Shown in pieces: positions 21,675 to 31,062 of a stretch of 40,550 bases of DNA (position 1 is its first letter; every line of letters starts with the position of its first letter). The notes below the pieces were generated by a model, which ran no database searches, had not been told where the DNA came from, and saw only the letters and a list, made by a program, of their open reading frames with translations. Made by a program: the position numbers and the translations under genes. The DNA is from Elusimicrobiota bacterium. GTDB taxonomy: Bacteria > Elusimicrobiota > Elusimicrobia > UBA1565 > UBA9628. The stretch spans positions 1 through 40,550 of the forward strand of contig JACPOW010000128.1 in assembly GCA_016191335.1 (NCBI GenBank), written 5' to 3'.

Positions 21675-22688
21675 CTTGACCAAGCTCCAGCGAGCCTGCT
21701 CGGCCAGCACGGGGTCGGGGCCGGCGGCGTGCTCCTCGAGGATGGGCCGGAAGCGCTCGAGCCGGGAGTTGCCCATGGCGAGCAGGGCGTTGCGCGTCAG
21801 GCGCTTGCGCACGGCGCGCGCGACCGGGAGCCCCTTGAGGCGGGCGCGCAGTCCCGCCGAGGCGGGCCCGGCGAGCTCCTCGAGCGGGAGCTCGGTGGCG
21901 ACCTTCGCAGGGGGCAGGACCCGGGCGGGCTTCTCGAAGCGGTTCCAGGGGCAGACCTCCTGGCACACGTCGCAGCCGTACACCCAGTCGCCCACCCCTT
22001 CGCGGAACCCCTCGGGGATCGCGCCTTTCGTCTCGATCGTGAAGTAGGCGATGCATTTGGAGGCGTCGAGCGTGTAGGCGCCGGGAAACGCGCCGGTGGG
22101 GCATGCGTCGAGGCATTTCGTGCAGGTGCCGCAGCGGTCGGGGCCCGAGGAGTCGGCGGGGAGCTCGATGTCGAGCCCGAGGCCCGCGATCAGGAAGTAG
22201 GAGCCGAGGTCGGCGCCGAGCAGCATCGTGTTCTTGCCCTGCCAGCCGAGGCCGGCCGCGCTCGCGTACGAGCGCTCGAGGATGGGGCTCATGTCGCAGA
22301 AGGGGACGGCGTGGAGGCCGGGGACCTCGGTCGCGAGCCAGTTCCCGAGGGACCTCATCTTCTCGCGCAGGACCTCGTGGTAATCCTTGCGGACGGCGTA
22401 GCGCGCGACGCGGCCGTGGCCTTCCTTCGGGGCGTGGGGCGCGCCGGGCTCGCCGTAGGAGAAGCCGCACATGAGGACCGACTTCGCGTCCTTCATCCAC
22501 GCGCGGATGTCCCGGCGCGAGTCCGTGTTGCGCGCCATGTAGTCCATCTCGCCGTGCATGCCGGCGGAGAGCCAGGCGTCGTAGGCGGGCCCGCCGGCGG
22601 AGGGCGCCGCGGCCGCGATCCCGGCGAGGTCGGCGCCGGCCGCGCGCGCGCGGCTCTTGAGCTCGGCCGCCAGCTCGGACGGGCTCAG
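21657..22688 (-). CDS. queG: epoxyqueuosine reductase QueG, probable CTG start
   Basis: Cobalamin- and iron-sulfur-dependent enzyme that reduces epoxyqueuosine to queuosine in tRNA. Two 4Fe-4S motifs are present, CGTCTKCLDACPTGAF and CDVCQEVCPWN, with the family stretch WQGKNTMLL and a C-terminal HEAT-like tail. The first ATG (22559) would cut off the start of the fold. Upstream in frame, 43 codons encode a family-like N-terminus (ELAAELKSRARAAGADLAGI, then YDAWLSAG before MHGEMDYM). No in-frame ATG, GTG or TTG exists there. A CTG at 22688 overlaps the greA stop as CTGA, mirroring the ATGA overlaps nearby, so I take CTG as the start, giving 343 residues. Confidence 0.9.
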   Translation of the reverse strand: MSPSELAAELKSRARAAGADLAGIAAAAPSAGGPAYDAWLSAGMHGEMDYMARNTDSRRDIRAWMKDAKSVLMCGFSYGEPGAPHAPKEGHGRVARYAVRKDYHEVLREKMRSLGNWLATEVPGLHAVPFCDMSPILERSYASAAGLGWQGKNTMLLGADLGSYFLIAGLGLDIELPADSSGPDRCGTCTKCLDACPTGAFPGAYTLDASKCIAYFTIETKGAIPEGFREGVGDWVYGCDVCQEVCPWNRFEKPARVLPPAKVATELPLEELAGPASAGLRARLKGLPVARAVRKRLTRNALLAMGNSRLERFRPILEEHAAGPDPVLAEQARWSLVKLSGAA

Positions 22689-23155
22689 GGGGTGCGGGTG
22701 ACTTTGAGGATCTTGAACGTGCGCGGGCCGTTCGGGAGCTGGATCTCGACCGTCTCCTTCGACTTGCGCCCGAGCAGGCCGGCGCCGAGCGGGGACTGGA
22801 CGGAGATCTTGCCCGCGTTCGGGTCGGACTCGTCCTCGCCGACGAGGGTGTACTCGACCTTGTCCCCGTCCGAGTCCTCGAGGTCCACCGTGGTGCCGAT
22901 CGCGACGGTGTCCTTGGGGATGTTCATCTCCTCGATGATCTTGGCGCTCCCGAGCTTGTCCTGGATCTGGCCGATGCGGCCCATGACCTCGCCCATCTTC
23001 TCCTTGGCGGAGTGGTACTCGGCGTTCTCCTTGAGGTCGCCCTTCTCGCGGGCCTCGCCGATGTCGAGGGACAGCTGGGTCTTCTGCTTCATGAGCGCCT
23101 TGAGGTCTTCCTGAAGCTTGAGGTGTCCGGCGCGGGTCAAATAGGTTTCGGCCAT
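22685..23155 (-). CDS. greA: transcription elongation factor GreA
   Basis: Rescues backtracked RNA polymerase by stimulating transcript cleavage. The 156-residue protein is close to the usual 158. It has the N-terminal coiled coil with the acidic tip segment REKGDLKENAEYHSAKE, and the C-terminal FKBP-like domain with ISVQSPLGAGLLG. It begins with MAETYLTRAGHLKLQEDL. GGAG lies shortly before the ATG. Its -10 TATAAT (23186-23181) overlaps the stop codon of the upstream biotin ligase gene, so it can be transcribed on its own or as part of the longer operon. queG follows with a 4-base overlap. Confidence 0.97.
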   Translation of the reverse strand: MAETYLTRAGHLKLQEDLKALMKQKTQLSLDIGEAREKGDLKENAEYHSAKEKMGEVMGRIGQIQDKLGSAKIIEEMNIPKDTVAIGTTVDLEDSDGDKVEYTLVGEDESDPNAGKISVQSPLGAGLLGRKSKETVEIQLPNGPRTFKILKVTRTP

Positions 23156-23180
23156 GTCTTCTCCAAAGGGGGGTGATGTA

Positions 23181-23186
23181 ATTATA
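23181..23186 (-). promoter_or_regulatory. -10 element for greA inside the ligase stop codon
   Basis: TATAAT on the minus strand overlaps the TAA stop (23184-23182) of the biotin ligase gene. It is 25 bases before the greA ATG and gives a short leader with a GGAG ribosome-binding site. The -35 is poor. Confidence 0.5.
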
Positions 23187-23736
23187 CGAAATTGCCCGCC
23201 CGACGGGCGCGGGAAAGGCGGGCCATCGCGGAGCGCAGGACCGGGGCGACGGCGACGGTCCTCCCGGTCGCCTGGCTCAGCGAGGTCGAGCGCTTCAGCG
23301 CCGGGAGATTGGCCACGTTGATCCCGAACCCGACGACGAGCCAGTCGAGGCGGCCGCCGCTCCCCGAGGCCTCGCACAGGATCCCGGCGATCTTGCGTCC
23401 CTTGCCGTCGGGGCAGAGGGCGTACACGTCGTTCGGCGGCTTCACGCTCGTCGCCGCGCCGAACCCGCGCAGCGCCGCGGCCAGCGCCTCGCCGCACGCC
23501 AGCGACAGCTCCGCCAGGCGCTCCGGCGGGAACCTCGGGCGCAGCAGCCAGGAGGCGTACAGCCCGCCGGGCGCGGAGCGCCAGCGGCGTCCCATGCGTC
23601 CCTTGCCGTGGGTCTGCGCGAGCGCCCAGACCAAGGTCCCGTCGGGGGCTCCGGCCTCGGCCAGGCGGCGCGCCTCGCTCTGCGTCGAGTCGACGCGCTC
23701 CAGGCGCACGAGCCTGCGGACCCCGGCGAGCTTCAT
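23182..23736 (-). CDS. birA: biotin-[acetyl-CoA carboxylase] ligase, catalytic domain only
   Basis: Attaches biotin to carrier proteins such as AccB via biotinyl-AMP. The 184-residue protein has the ligase motifs DSTQSEARRLA, GKGRMGRRW (usual GRGRxGRxW, with the first Arg as Lys), KPPNDVY (usual KWPNDVY) and KIAGILCE. There is no N-terminal DNA-binding domain, so it cannot act as a BirA-type repressor, and the C-terminal domain is very short. The ATG overlaps the nadC stop (ATGA). Biotin ligase next to nadC recalls similar pairings with NAD or CoA genes elsewhere. Confidence 0.9.
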   Translation of the reverse strand: MKLAGVRRLVRLERVDSTQSEARRLAEAGAPDGTLVWALAQTHGKGRMGRRWRSAPGGLYASWLLRPRFPPERLAELSLACGEALAAALRGFGAATSVKPPNDVYALCPDGKGRKIAGILCEASGSGGRLDWLVVGFGINVANLPALKRSTSLSQATGRTVAVAPVLRSAMARLSRARRAGNFV

Positions 23737-24575
23737 CCCAGGTCGAGGCCGAGGTCGAGGGCGGGGGCGCTGTGGGTCAGGCGCCCGATCGAGATGCGGT
23801 CCGGGCCGAGCTTGGCCAGCGCGCGGAGCTCGGAGAGGCCGACGCCTCCCGACACCTCGATCTTCACGCGCGGGGCGAGGGCGCGGATGCGGCGGATCTC
23901 CCGGCGCAGGCGCGGGCCGCGCATGTTGTCGAGGAGGACCACCTCGGGCTTGAGCGCCAGCGCGCGCGTCACCTGGGCAGGCGTGTCGCACTCGACGATC
24001 AGCGGCATCTTCGGGAACGCGCGGCGCAGGCGCGCGACGCCGGCCTCGAGGCCGCCGCCCTGGTAATGGTTGTCCTTGACCATCGCCGCGTCGTACAGGC
24101 CGAAGCGGTGGTTCAGGCCCCCGCCGCAGGCGACCGCGTACTTGTCGAGCGCCCGCCAGCCGGGCAAGGTCTTGCGCGTGTCGAGGATGCGGGCGCGCGT
24201 GCCCTTGACCCGGTCCACGAAGCGGCGGGTCATGCTCGCCACCCCCGACAGGCGCTGCAGGAAATTGAGCGCCGTGCGCTCGGCCGTGAGCAGGCCTCGC
24301 CCGCCCTTGACCGCCATGACCGCCTGCCCGGGGCGCACGCGCGCGCCGTCGCGGGCGAGCATGGTCACGCGGGCGCGGGGCTCGCAGGCCTTGAAGGCGG
24401 CGGCCGCGACCTCCAGGCCGCAGACGACGCCGGCCTCGCGGCTGACGACGCGGACGGAGAAGCGGGTGTCCTTGGGCACGAAGAAGCGCGTCGTGACGTC
24501 GCCGGCGCGGCCGAGGTCTTCCTTCAACGCGGCGCGCAGCAGCGCGCGCCAGGCGGAGGGGGGCGGGCGCCTCAT
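23733..24575 (-). CDS. nadC: nicotinate-nucleotide pyrophosphorylase (carboxylating)
   Basis: Quinolinate phosphoribosyltransferase: converts quinolinate and PRPP to nicotinate mononucleotide in NAD synthesis. The 280-residue length fits the family. Motifs seen are LKEDLGRAGDVTTR at the N-terminus, ERTALNFLQRLSGVAS, the active-site ILDTRKTLPGWRALDKYAVACGG stretch (split here), NHRFGLYDAAMVKDNH, VVLLDNM and the C-terminal EVSGGVGL...IS-G segment. nadA and nadB are not in the window. Both ends overlap neighbours by four bases, so it sits inside a coupled operon (DUF502, nadC, biotin ligase). Confidence 0.97.
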   Translation of the reverse strand: MRRPPPSAWRALLRAALKEDLGRAGDVTTRFFVPKDTRFSVRVVSREAGVVCGLEVAAAAFKACEPRARVTMLARDGARVRPGQAVMAVKGGRGLLTAERTALNFLQRLSGVASMTRRFVDRVKGTRARILDTRKTLPGWRALDKYAVACGGGLNHRFGLYDAAMVKDNHYQGGGLEAGVARLRRAFPKMPLIVECDTPAQVTRALALKPEVVLLDNMRGPRLRREIRRIRALAPRVKIEVSGGVGLSELRALAKLGPDRISIGRLTHSAPALDLGLDLG

Positions 24576-25189
24576 TCCCGCCTCTTGTGGCCGGGCCGCT
24601 CGGGGTGGACGGCGCCCGCCGAAAGGACCACCTGGATGCCCTGCTGGACGCTCAGGTGGCTCGGGAGGACGAGCTCGCTCGGGACGAAGATCACGTCCCC
24701 GATGTAGACGTGGTTCGTCGGGATGTACACCGCGGTCAGCTTCTTGTGGGAGCCGTCCGGCAGGTCCAGGACCGTCTCGCCGGTGGCGAAGCCCATGCTG
24801 TAGACGCCGGGGCGGGGGAACTCGACCATGACGACGCTCTTGAAGGAGGCCTTGTTCGCGGGCGAGAAGGCCTCGGTCATCTGCTTGATGGTTCCGTACA
24901 CCCACTTGAACACGGGGATGCGCGCCAGGAGCTCCTCGGCGACCAGGATCAGGCGCTCGCCGACGACGTGGGAGGTCACCACGCCGGCCCCGAGGATCAG
25001 GAACAGCGCGGCGATGAGGCCGAGGCCGGGGAGGTGGAAGCCGAGCGCGGCGTCGAGGATCGGGGCCAAAGTCCGGTCCACCCCGCTGACGAAGCTCCAC
25101 ACGACGAGCACGGAGAGGCCGATCGGGATCAAGGTGAAGAACCCCGAGATGAAATACCGCCTCAGACGAGCCTGGATTTTTTGTCTCAA
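24572..25189 (-). CDS. DUF502 family membrane protein
   Basis: A 205-residue membrane protein of a widespread family with no known biochemical function. A basic N-terminus (RQKIQARLRRYFISG) precedes two membrane helices (about 15-38 and 52-75). The soluble part carries family motifs IPVFKWVYGTIKQ, VVMVEFPRPGVYSMGF, VYIPTNH and the GD-IFVP segment. I choose the TTG at 25189, which gives the usual DUF502 start and lies seven bases after TACCAT (25202-25197); the longer frame to 25243 would run through the amtB promoter region. It diverges from amtB and heads the nadC operon. Confidence 0.88.
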   Translation of the reverse strand: MRQKIQARLRRYFISGFFTLIPIGLSVLVVWSFVSGVDRTLAPILDAALGFHLPGLGLIAALFLILGAGVVTSHVVGERLILVAEELLARIPVFKWVYGTIKQMTEAFSPANKASFKSVVMVEFPRPGVYSMGFATGETVLDLPDGSHKKLTAVYIPTNHVYIGDVIFVPSELVLPSHLSVQQGIQVVLSAGAVHPERPGHKRRE

Positions 25190-25200
25190 CCGCCCTATGG

Positions 25201-25206
25201 TATCAT
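25201..25206 (+). promoter_or_regulatory. -10 element for amtB
   Basis: TATCAT inside the near-palindrome GGTATCATACC (25199-25209), 23 bases before the amtB ATG, leaving a leader with GGGAGGAG. The same short palindrome offers TATGAT/TACCAT to the opposite strand for the DUF502 gene. The -35 is unclear. Confidence 0.45.
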
Positions 25207-25229
25207 ACCGCCCGTTCTCGGGAGGAGCG

Positions 25230-26546
25230 ATGCAGAAATACAAGAAGGAATGGGTCGTCTCGCTCGGGCTGGTGCTCCTCGCGGCCGCCGCCGGGCTGGT
25301 CTTCGGGTCCTATCCCGTCGCCGCCCCCGCCGGCGCCAAGCCGATCGTGCCCGGCGACGTCGCCTGGATGCTCACCGCCACCGCGCTCGTCCTGCTGATG
25401 ACCCCCGGGCTCTCCTTCTTCTACGGCGGCATGGTCCAGCGCAAGAACGTGATCTCGACGATGCTGCAGAGCTTCATCGCGATGGGCGTGGTCAGCATCC
25501 TCTGGGTCGTCGTCGGCTTCAGCCTGTCCTTCGGCGACTCGATCGGCGGCTTCGTCGGCAACCCGCTGACCTACTTCATGTTCCGCGGCGTCGGCGGCGC
25601 GACGCACCCGGACCTGGCGCCCACCATCCCGCTGGCGCTGTTCGCCCTGTTCCAGCTGAAGTTCGCGATCATCACGCCCGCCCTGATCACCGGCTCGTTC
25701 GCCGAGCGCGTGCGCTTCATGTCCTATTTGATTTTCATCGTGCTGTTCACTTTGCTCATCTACTGCCCGGTCGCGCACTGGACCTGGCATCCGAACGGCT
25801 TCCTCCGCCAGTGGGGCGTCCTCGACTTCGCCGGCGGCACCGTCGTCCACATGACCGCGGGCTTCGCGGCGCTCGCCGGGGCGATGTTCATGGGCCCGCG
25901 CAAGCAGCACGCCCCGGGGGCGAGCCACGTCCCGGCGAACATCCCGTTCGTCCTGCTCGGCACCGGCATGCTGTGGTTCGGCTGGTTCGGCTTCAACGCG
26001 GGCTCCGCGCTGGCCGCCAACGAGACGGCCGTGCTCGCGTTCATGACCACCAACACCGCGTCGGCGTCCGCCATGCTCGCCTGGGTGCTGTTCGACGCCG
26101 TGCGCGGCCGGCGCCCGTCCGCGCTCGGCGCCTCGGTCGGCGCGGTCGTCGGCCTCGTGGCGATCACGCCCGCGGCCGGCTTCGTCAGCGTCGGGCAGAG
26201 CCTCGCGATCGGCGCGGTCGCCAGCCTCGTCAGCAACCTGGCGGTGCACCGCAAGGCGCGCACCAACCTCGACGACACGCTCGACGTGTTCCCGTGCCAC
26301 GGCGTGGGCGGCATCGTCGGCATGATCGCGACCGGCGTGCTCGCCGACAAGGTCGGCCTCATCCACGGCGACCCGACGGTCTTCGTGCGCCACCTGGCCT
26401 CGGTCCTGATCGTCGGCGTCTATTCCTTCGGGGGCTCCTGGCTCATCTACAAGGCCTGCGACGCGGCGATCACCCTGCGCGTGCGCCCCGAGCAGGAAGA
26501 GGCCGGCCTCGACGTCAGCCAGCACGCCGAGTCCTACACCGCCTAG
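25230..26546 (+). CDS. amtB: ammonium transporter (Amt family)
   Basis: Inner-membrane ammonium channel. The 438-residue protein has eleven or so membrane helices with family signatures: GLSFFYGGMVQRKNV, the FAIITPALITGSFAERV stretch, DFAGGTVVHMTAG and LFDAVRGRRPSALGA. The pore His residues appear in the DFAGGTVVHMTAG and CHGVGGIVG contexts. The N-terminal hydrophobic segment may be a cleaved signal. It has a clear GGAGG (25221-25225). The usual partner glnK is not adjacent on either side, so regulation by a PII protein would have to come from elsewhere. Confidence 0.97.
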   Translation: MQKYKKEWVVSLGLVLLAAAAGLVFGSYPVAAPAGAKPIVPGDVAWMLTATALVLLMTPGLSFFYGGMVQRKNVISTMLQSFIAMGVVSILWVVVGFSLSFGDSIGGFVGNPLTYFMFRGVGGATHPDLAPTIPLALFALFQLKFAIITPALITGSFAERVRFMSYLIFIVLFTLLIYCPVAHWTWHPNGFLRQWGVLDFAGGTVVHMTAGFAALAGAMFMGPRKQHAPGASHVPANIPFVLLGTGMLWFGWFGFNAGSALAANETAVLAFMTTNTASASAMLAWVLFDAVRGRRPSALGASVGAVVGLVAITPAAGFVSVGQSLAIGAVASLVSNLAVHRKARTNLDDTLDVFPCHGVGGIVGMIATGVLADKVGLIHGDPTVFVRHLASVLIVGVYSFGGSWLIYKACDAAITLRVRPEQEEAGLDVSQHAESYTA

Positions 26547-26579
26547 CGCTCGCCCGTCGTCTTCACCGACTCTGTCATT

Positions 26580-26615
26580 ATTGCTGTTGACAGTAATCAG
26601 ATAAGCTGATAAAAG
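26580..26615 (+). promoter_or_regulatory. AT-rich promoter overlapped by palindromes
   Basis: A perfect -35 TTGACA (26587-26592), 17-base spacer and -10 TAAAAG (26610-26615). The -35 sits in the inverted repeat ATTGCTGT-TG-ACAGTAAT (26580-26597, 7 of 8 pairs), and a second inverted repeat ATCAG-ATAAG-CTGAT (26596-26610) fills the spacer. The stretch is markedly AT-rich for this genome. It looks like a repressor-controlled promoter. The only sense-strand frame it could serve is the 27-codon ORF at 26652. Confidence 0.5.
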
Positions 26616-26651
26616 ATGTGAGGTTTATCGCGGTCGCCGCACGGAGCGAGC

Positions 26652-26731
26652 ATGATCCCCAGACTTCTGATGCCGTGGCTGTTCCTTCGCCGCCGGTCCG
26701 CCTGGACGCCGTTCGCGAAGGTCCGGCGGGA

Positions 26732-26735
<4 letters not shown>
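26652..26735 (+). CDS. possible 27-residue small protein
   Basis: ATG at 26652 with GGAG five bases upstream, encoding MIPRLLMPWLFLRRRSAW and nine more residues, with a stop at 26735 that overlaps the end of uvrB on the other strand. It is basic and hydrophobic and could be a small membrane-associated peptide. The only support is the upstream promoter and ribosome-binding site; it may not be real. The rest of the 26547-26731 gap holds no gene I can see. Confidence 0.3.
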
Positions 26736-28747
<2,012 letters not shown>

Positions 28748-28756
28748 CGGCGAGCC

Positions 28757-29182
28757 TCAGCGCTCGCCGAGCGGTCCCCGGATCTTGATCAGCGTGCGCT
28801 GCGGGTCGAGGACGTTGGCTTCGAGCCGGAAGCGGTCCTCGTCCCCGATGACGGCCAAGGTGCCGATGTCCAAGTTCGCCTTCAGCTTCTCGCGGAGCTG
28901 GGCGCCGTCGGGGGCGGTCGCGAGGAGGGTCTCGAGGTCGTTGGCGTAGGTCTCGTGCCCTTTGCGGTACGCCATCTGCAGGTCGTAGAGGCGCATCAGG
29001 CCCATCTGCGTCTCGTAGCGCTTCGTCGCCAGAGCGAGCTCGGGCTTCAGGACGACCTTCTTGTAGACGGCCGAGCCGGCGGCGACGACCGCGAGGACGA
29101 GCGCGACGATGATCAGGGCGCGCTTATCGCCGAGCGAGGCTTTGAGCCGCGCGAGCGGGGACGACGGGGTGTTCTCTTCCAT
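28757..29182 (-). CDS. single-pass membrane protein with pilin-like ectodomain
   Basis: A 141-residue protein: a short acidic then basic N-terminus, one membrane helix (about 24-43), and an extracytoplasmic part beginning with a long helix (KPELALATKRYETQMGLMRLYD) followed by KGHETYANDLETLL, which resembles the helix and loop at the start of a pseudopilin head. There is no prepilin cleavage site, so it is not a standard pilin. The ATG at 29182 is chosen because it lies just after a strong promoter; the longer frame to 29221 would begin inside it. It precedes uvrB by nine bases. The function is unknown. Confidence 0.75.
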   Translation of the reverse strand: MEENTPSSPLARLKASLGDKRALIIVALVLAVVAAGSAVYKKVVLKPELALATKRYETQMGLMRLYDLQMAYRKGHETYANDLETLLATAPDGAQLREKLKANLDIGTLAVIGDEDRFRLEANVLDPQRTLIKIRGPLGER

Positions 29183-29192
29183 GGCCACGTCC

Positions 29193-29221
29193 ATTATGGA
29201 ACGCGCGGGGGGTCCTGTCAA
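29193..29221 (-). promoter_or_regulatory. promoter of the pilin-like/uvrB unit
   Basis: On the minus strand: -35 TTGACA (29221-29216, perfect), 17-base spacer, -10 CATAAT (29198-29193), ten bases before the ATG at 29182. The leader would be only a few bases long. Confidence 0.7.
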
Positions 29222-29243
29222 GCCTCGGCTAAAGAGGTAGAAT
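29215..29243 (+). promoter_or_regulatory. promoter of the DEAD-box helicase gene, leaderless geometry
   Basis: -35 CTGTCA (29215-29220), 17-base spacer, -10 TAGAAT (29238-29243), six bases before the GTG at 29250. Its -35 overlaps that of the divergent promoter almost completely, so the two should compete for polymerase. Confidence 0.65.
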
Positions 29244-29249
29244 CTCCTT

Positions 29250-30647
29250 GTGAAATCTTTCGAGGACCTGAAGCTGAGCGCCCCCCTGGCCCGCGCGATC
29301 GCGGAGCTGGGCTACAGCGCGCCGACCGAGATCCAGCAGCAGGCTCTGCCGATCCTCCTCGGCGCTCCCACCGACTTCATCGGCCAGGCCGCCACCGGCA
29401 CGGGCAAGACCGCCGCGTTCGGCATCCCCCTGCTCGAGCAGGTCGACCCCCATAAGAAGCACGTCCAGGGCCTGATCCTCTGCCCGACGCGCGAGCTCGC
29501 CGTCCAGGTCTCCGGCCAGATCAACCTCTTCGGCAAGCACAAGGGCGTCAAGGCGGTCCCGATCTACGGAGGGGCGAGCTACGCCGCCCAGCTCGACGGC
29601 CTGAAGCACGGCGCGGCCATCGTCGTCGGCACCCCCGGGCGCATCATCGACCTCATCGACCGGGGCGCCCTCAAGCTCGCCGGGGTCCGCACCGTCGTCC
29701 TCGACGAGGCCGACGAGATGATCTCGATGGGCTTCAAGGAAGATCTGGAGAAGATCCTCAAGGCGACGCCGCGGGAGACCGGCCACATCTGGCTGTTCTC
29801 CGCGACGATGAGCCCGGGCGTGCGGCGCGTGGCGGACACCTACCTGCGCAAGCCCAGGCAGGTGCAGATCAACCGCGGAGAGATGCTCTCGACGACCGTC
29901 GAGCAGATCTACTACCTGGCGCGCGAGTCCGACAAGGTGGACCTGATCGTCAAGATCATCGAGTCGTCCGACGAGTTCTACGGCCTCGTGTTCTGCCAGA
30001 CCAAGGCGCTGGTCATGGACGTCCAGCAGGCCCTGACGGTCCGCGGCTACAAGGTGGACTCCCTCCACGGCGACAAGTCCCAGCACGACCGCGACCGCAC
30101 GATGAACGCCTTCCGCGAGAAGAAGCTGACCATGCTCGTCTGCACCGACGTGGCCTCGCGCGGGCTCGACGTCAAGGAGCTCACGCACGTCATCAACTTC
30201 TCCATCCCGCGCGAGATGGACGTGTACGTCCACCGCATCGGCCGCACGGCGCGCAGCGGCAAGGCGGGCCTGGCGATCAGCCTCGTCAGCCCGAGCAATC
30301 GGCACATGATCAGCCGCATCGAGCACATGACCAAGAGCCGGATGAAGGAGGGGAAGATCCCCACCCGGCAGGAGATCGGCGCCCGGAAGGTGGCCAAGAT
30401 CCTGACCGCCTTCCAGGAGAAGGAGAAGTACTTCCGCGCCGCCGAGTTCCTCGGCCCCGATTGGGAGCTGGCCACGGACGAGATGGACCTCAAGGAGATC
30501 ATCGCCCGCTTCCTGTGCCTGCTCACGCCGGAGACCTTCGAGGACGCCAAGCCCGCCGCCCCGCTTCCTTCAATAGCGGCCAAGCCGCCGTCGCCGTACC
30601 ACCGCAAGCCGGACCATAAAGGCCATTACAAGAAGCGCCCTCACTGA
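29250..30647 (+). CDS. DEAD-box ATP-dependent RNA helicase
   Basis: RNA helicase of the DeaD/CsdA/RhlE type, likely acting in ribosome assembly or mRNA remodelling. The 465-residue protein has the Q motif (SAPTEIQQQALP), motif I ATGTGKT, Ia PTRELA, GG and TPGR, II DEAD, III SAT, then the second RecA domain with LVFCQTK, TDVASRGLDV and HRIGRTAR. After the core comes a moderate C-terminal extension and a basic, His/Pro-rich tail (KPPSPYHRKPDHKGHYKKRP) that may bind RNA. It begins with GTG six bases after the -10, with no Shine-Dalgarno. Its last seven bases overlap the end of the convergent small gene. Confidence 0.96.
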   Translation: MKSFEDLKLSAPLARAIAELGYSAPTEIQQQALPILLGAPTDFIGQAATGTGKTAAFGIPLLEQVDPHKKHVQGLILCPTRELAVQVSGQINLFGKHKGVKAVPIYGGASYAAQLDGLKHGAAIVVGTPGRIIDLIDRGALKLAGVRTVVLDEADEMISMGFKEDLEKILKATPRETGHIWLFSATMSPGVRRVADTYLRKPRQVQINRGEMLSTTVEQIYYLARESDKVDLIVKIIESSDEFYGLVFCQTKALVMDVQQALTVRGYKVDSLHGDKSQHDRDRTMNAFREKKLTMLVCTDVASRGLDVKELTHVINFSIPREMDVYVHRIGRTARSGKAGLAISLVSPSNRHMISRIEHMTKSRMKEGKIPTRQEIGARKVAKILTAFQEKEKYFRAAEFLGPDWELATDEMDLKEIIARFLCLLTPETFEDAKPAAPLPSIAAKPPSPYHRKPDHKGHYKKRPH

Positions 30648-30967
30648 GCCTTCTCCGGCATCGCCGGTGCGGAGTGCTCCTCGACGCCGAGCGCCTTCAT
30701 CACCTCGCCCGCGTCCTTGTACTCGGCGTTGCTCTTCAGCTTCTTGGCGATGCAGGCCTTCTCGGACTTGGCGAACTCGTCCGGCATCTCCTTCTTGCAC
30801 GCCTCCTTGATGGCCTTGCCCTTGGCGGGGTAGGTCACGTGCATCTCGAGATGCTGCTTCAGCTTCGCGGCGTCCTTGAAGGAGCAGGCCTTGTCGTCCT
30901 TCGCGGACGCGCTCCCGGCGGCGGCGAGCAGGCCGAGGCACAGCATCGAGCCGATCATCGTTTTCAT
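30641..30967 (-). CDS. small secreted protein
   Basis: A 108-residue protein with a signal peptide (1-22, ending ASA). The mature part is Lys-rich and helical, with three Cys residues in CSFKD, EACKKE and KACIAKK settings that could form a disulphide. I do not recognise a family. A strong GGAGG precedes the ATG. The 3' end overlaps the convergent helicase gene by seven bases. Confidence 0.75.
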   Translation of the reverse strand: MKTMIGSMLCLGLLAAAGSASAKDDKACSFKDAAKLKQHLEMHVTYPAKGKAIKEACKKEMPDEFAKSEKACIAKKLKSNAEYKDAGEVMKALGVEEHSAPAMPEKAQ

Positions 30968-31047
30968 GGTTCCCTCCTTGGTTTGAACGACGAGGGAGGC
31001 TACCAAAGCGTCCGCCCGGCGCCCATTCCCGCCGGGTAAAGGATTCT

Positions 31048-31056
31048 TGATAGAAT
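31048..31056 (+). promoter_or_regulatory. extended -10 for the aldo/keto reductase gene, leaderless geometry
   Basis: TGA-TAGAAT (31048-31056) is an extended -10 (TGn plus TANNNT), which fits the absence of a -35. TAGAAT ends six bases before the GTG at 31063. Confidence 0.6.
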
Positions 31057-31062
31057 GCCCGC

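Noticed and set aside
24587-26590. 667-codon plus-strand frame over DUF502 and amtB
   Set aside because: Overlaps two recognised genes out of frame and has no motifs.
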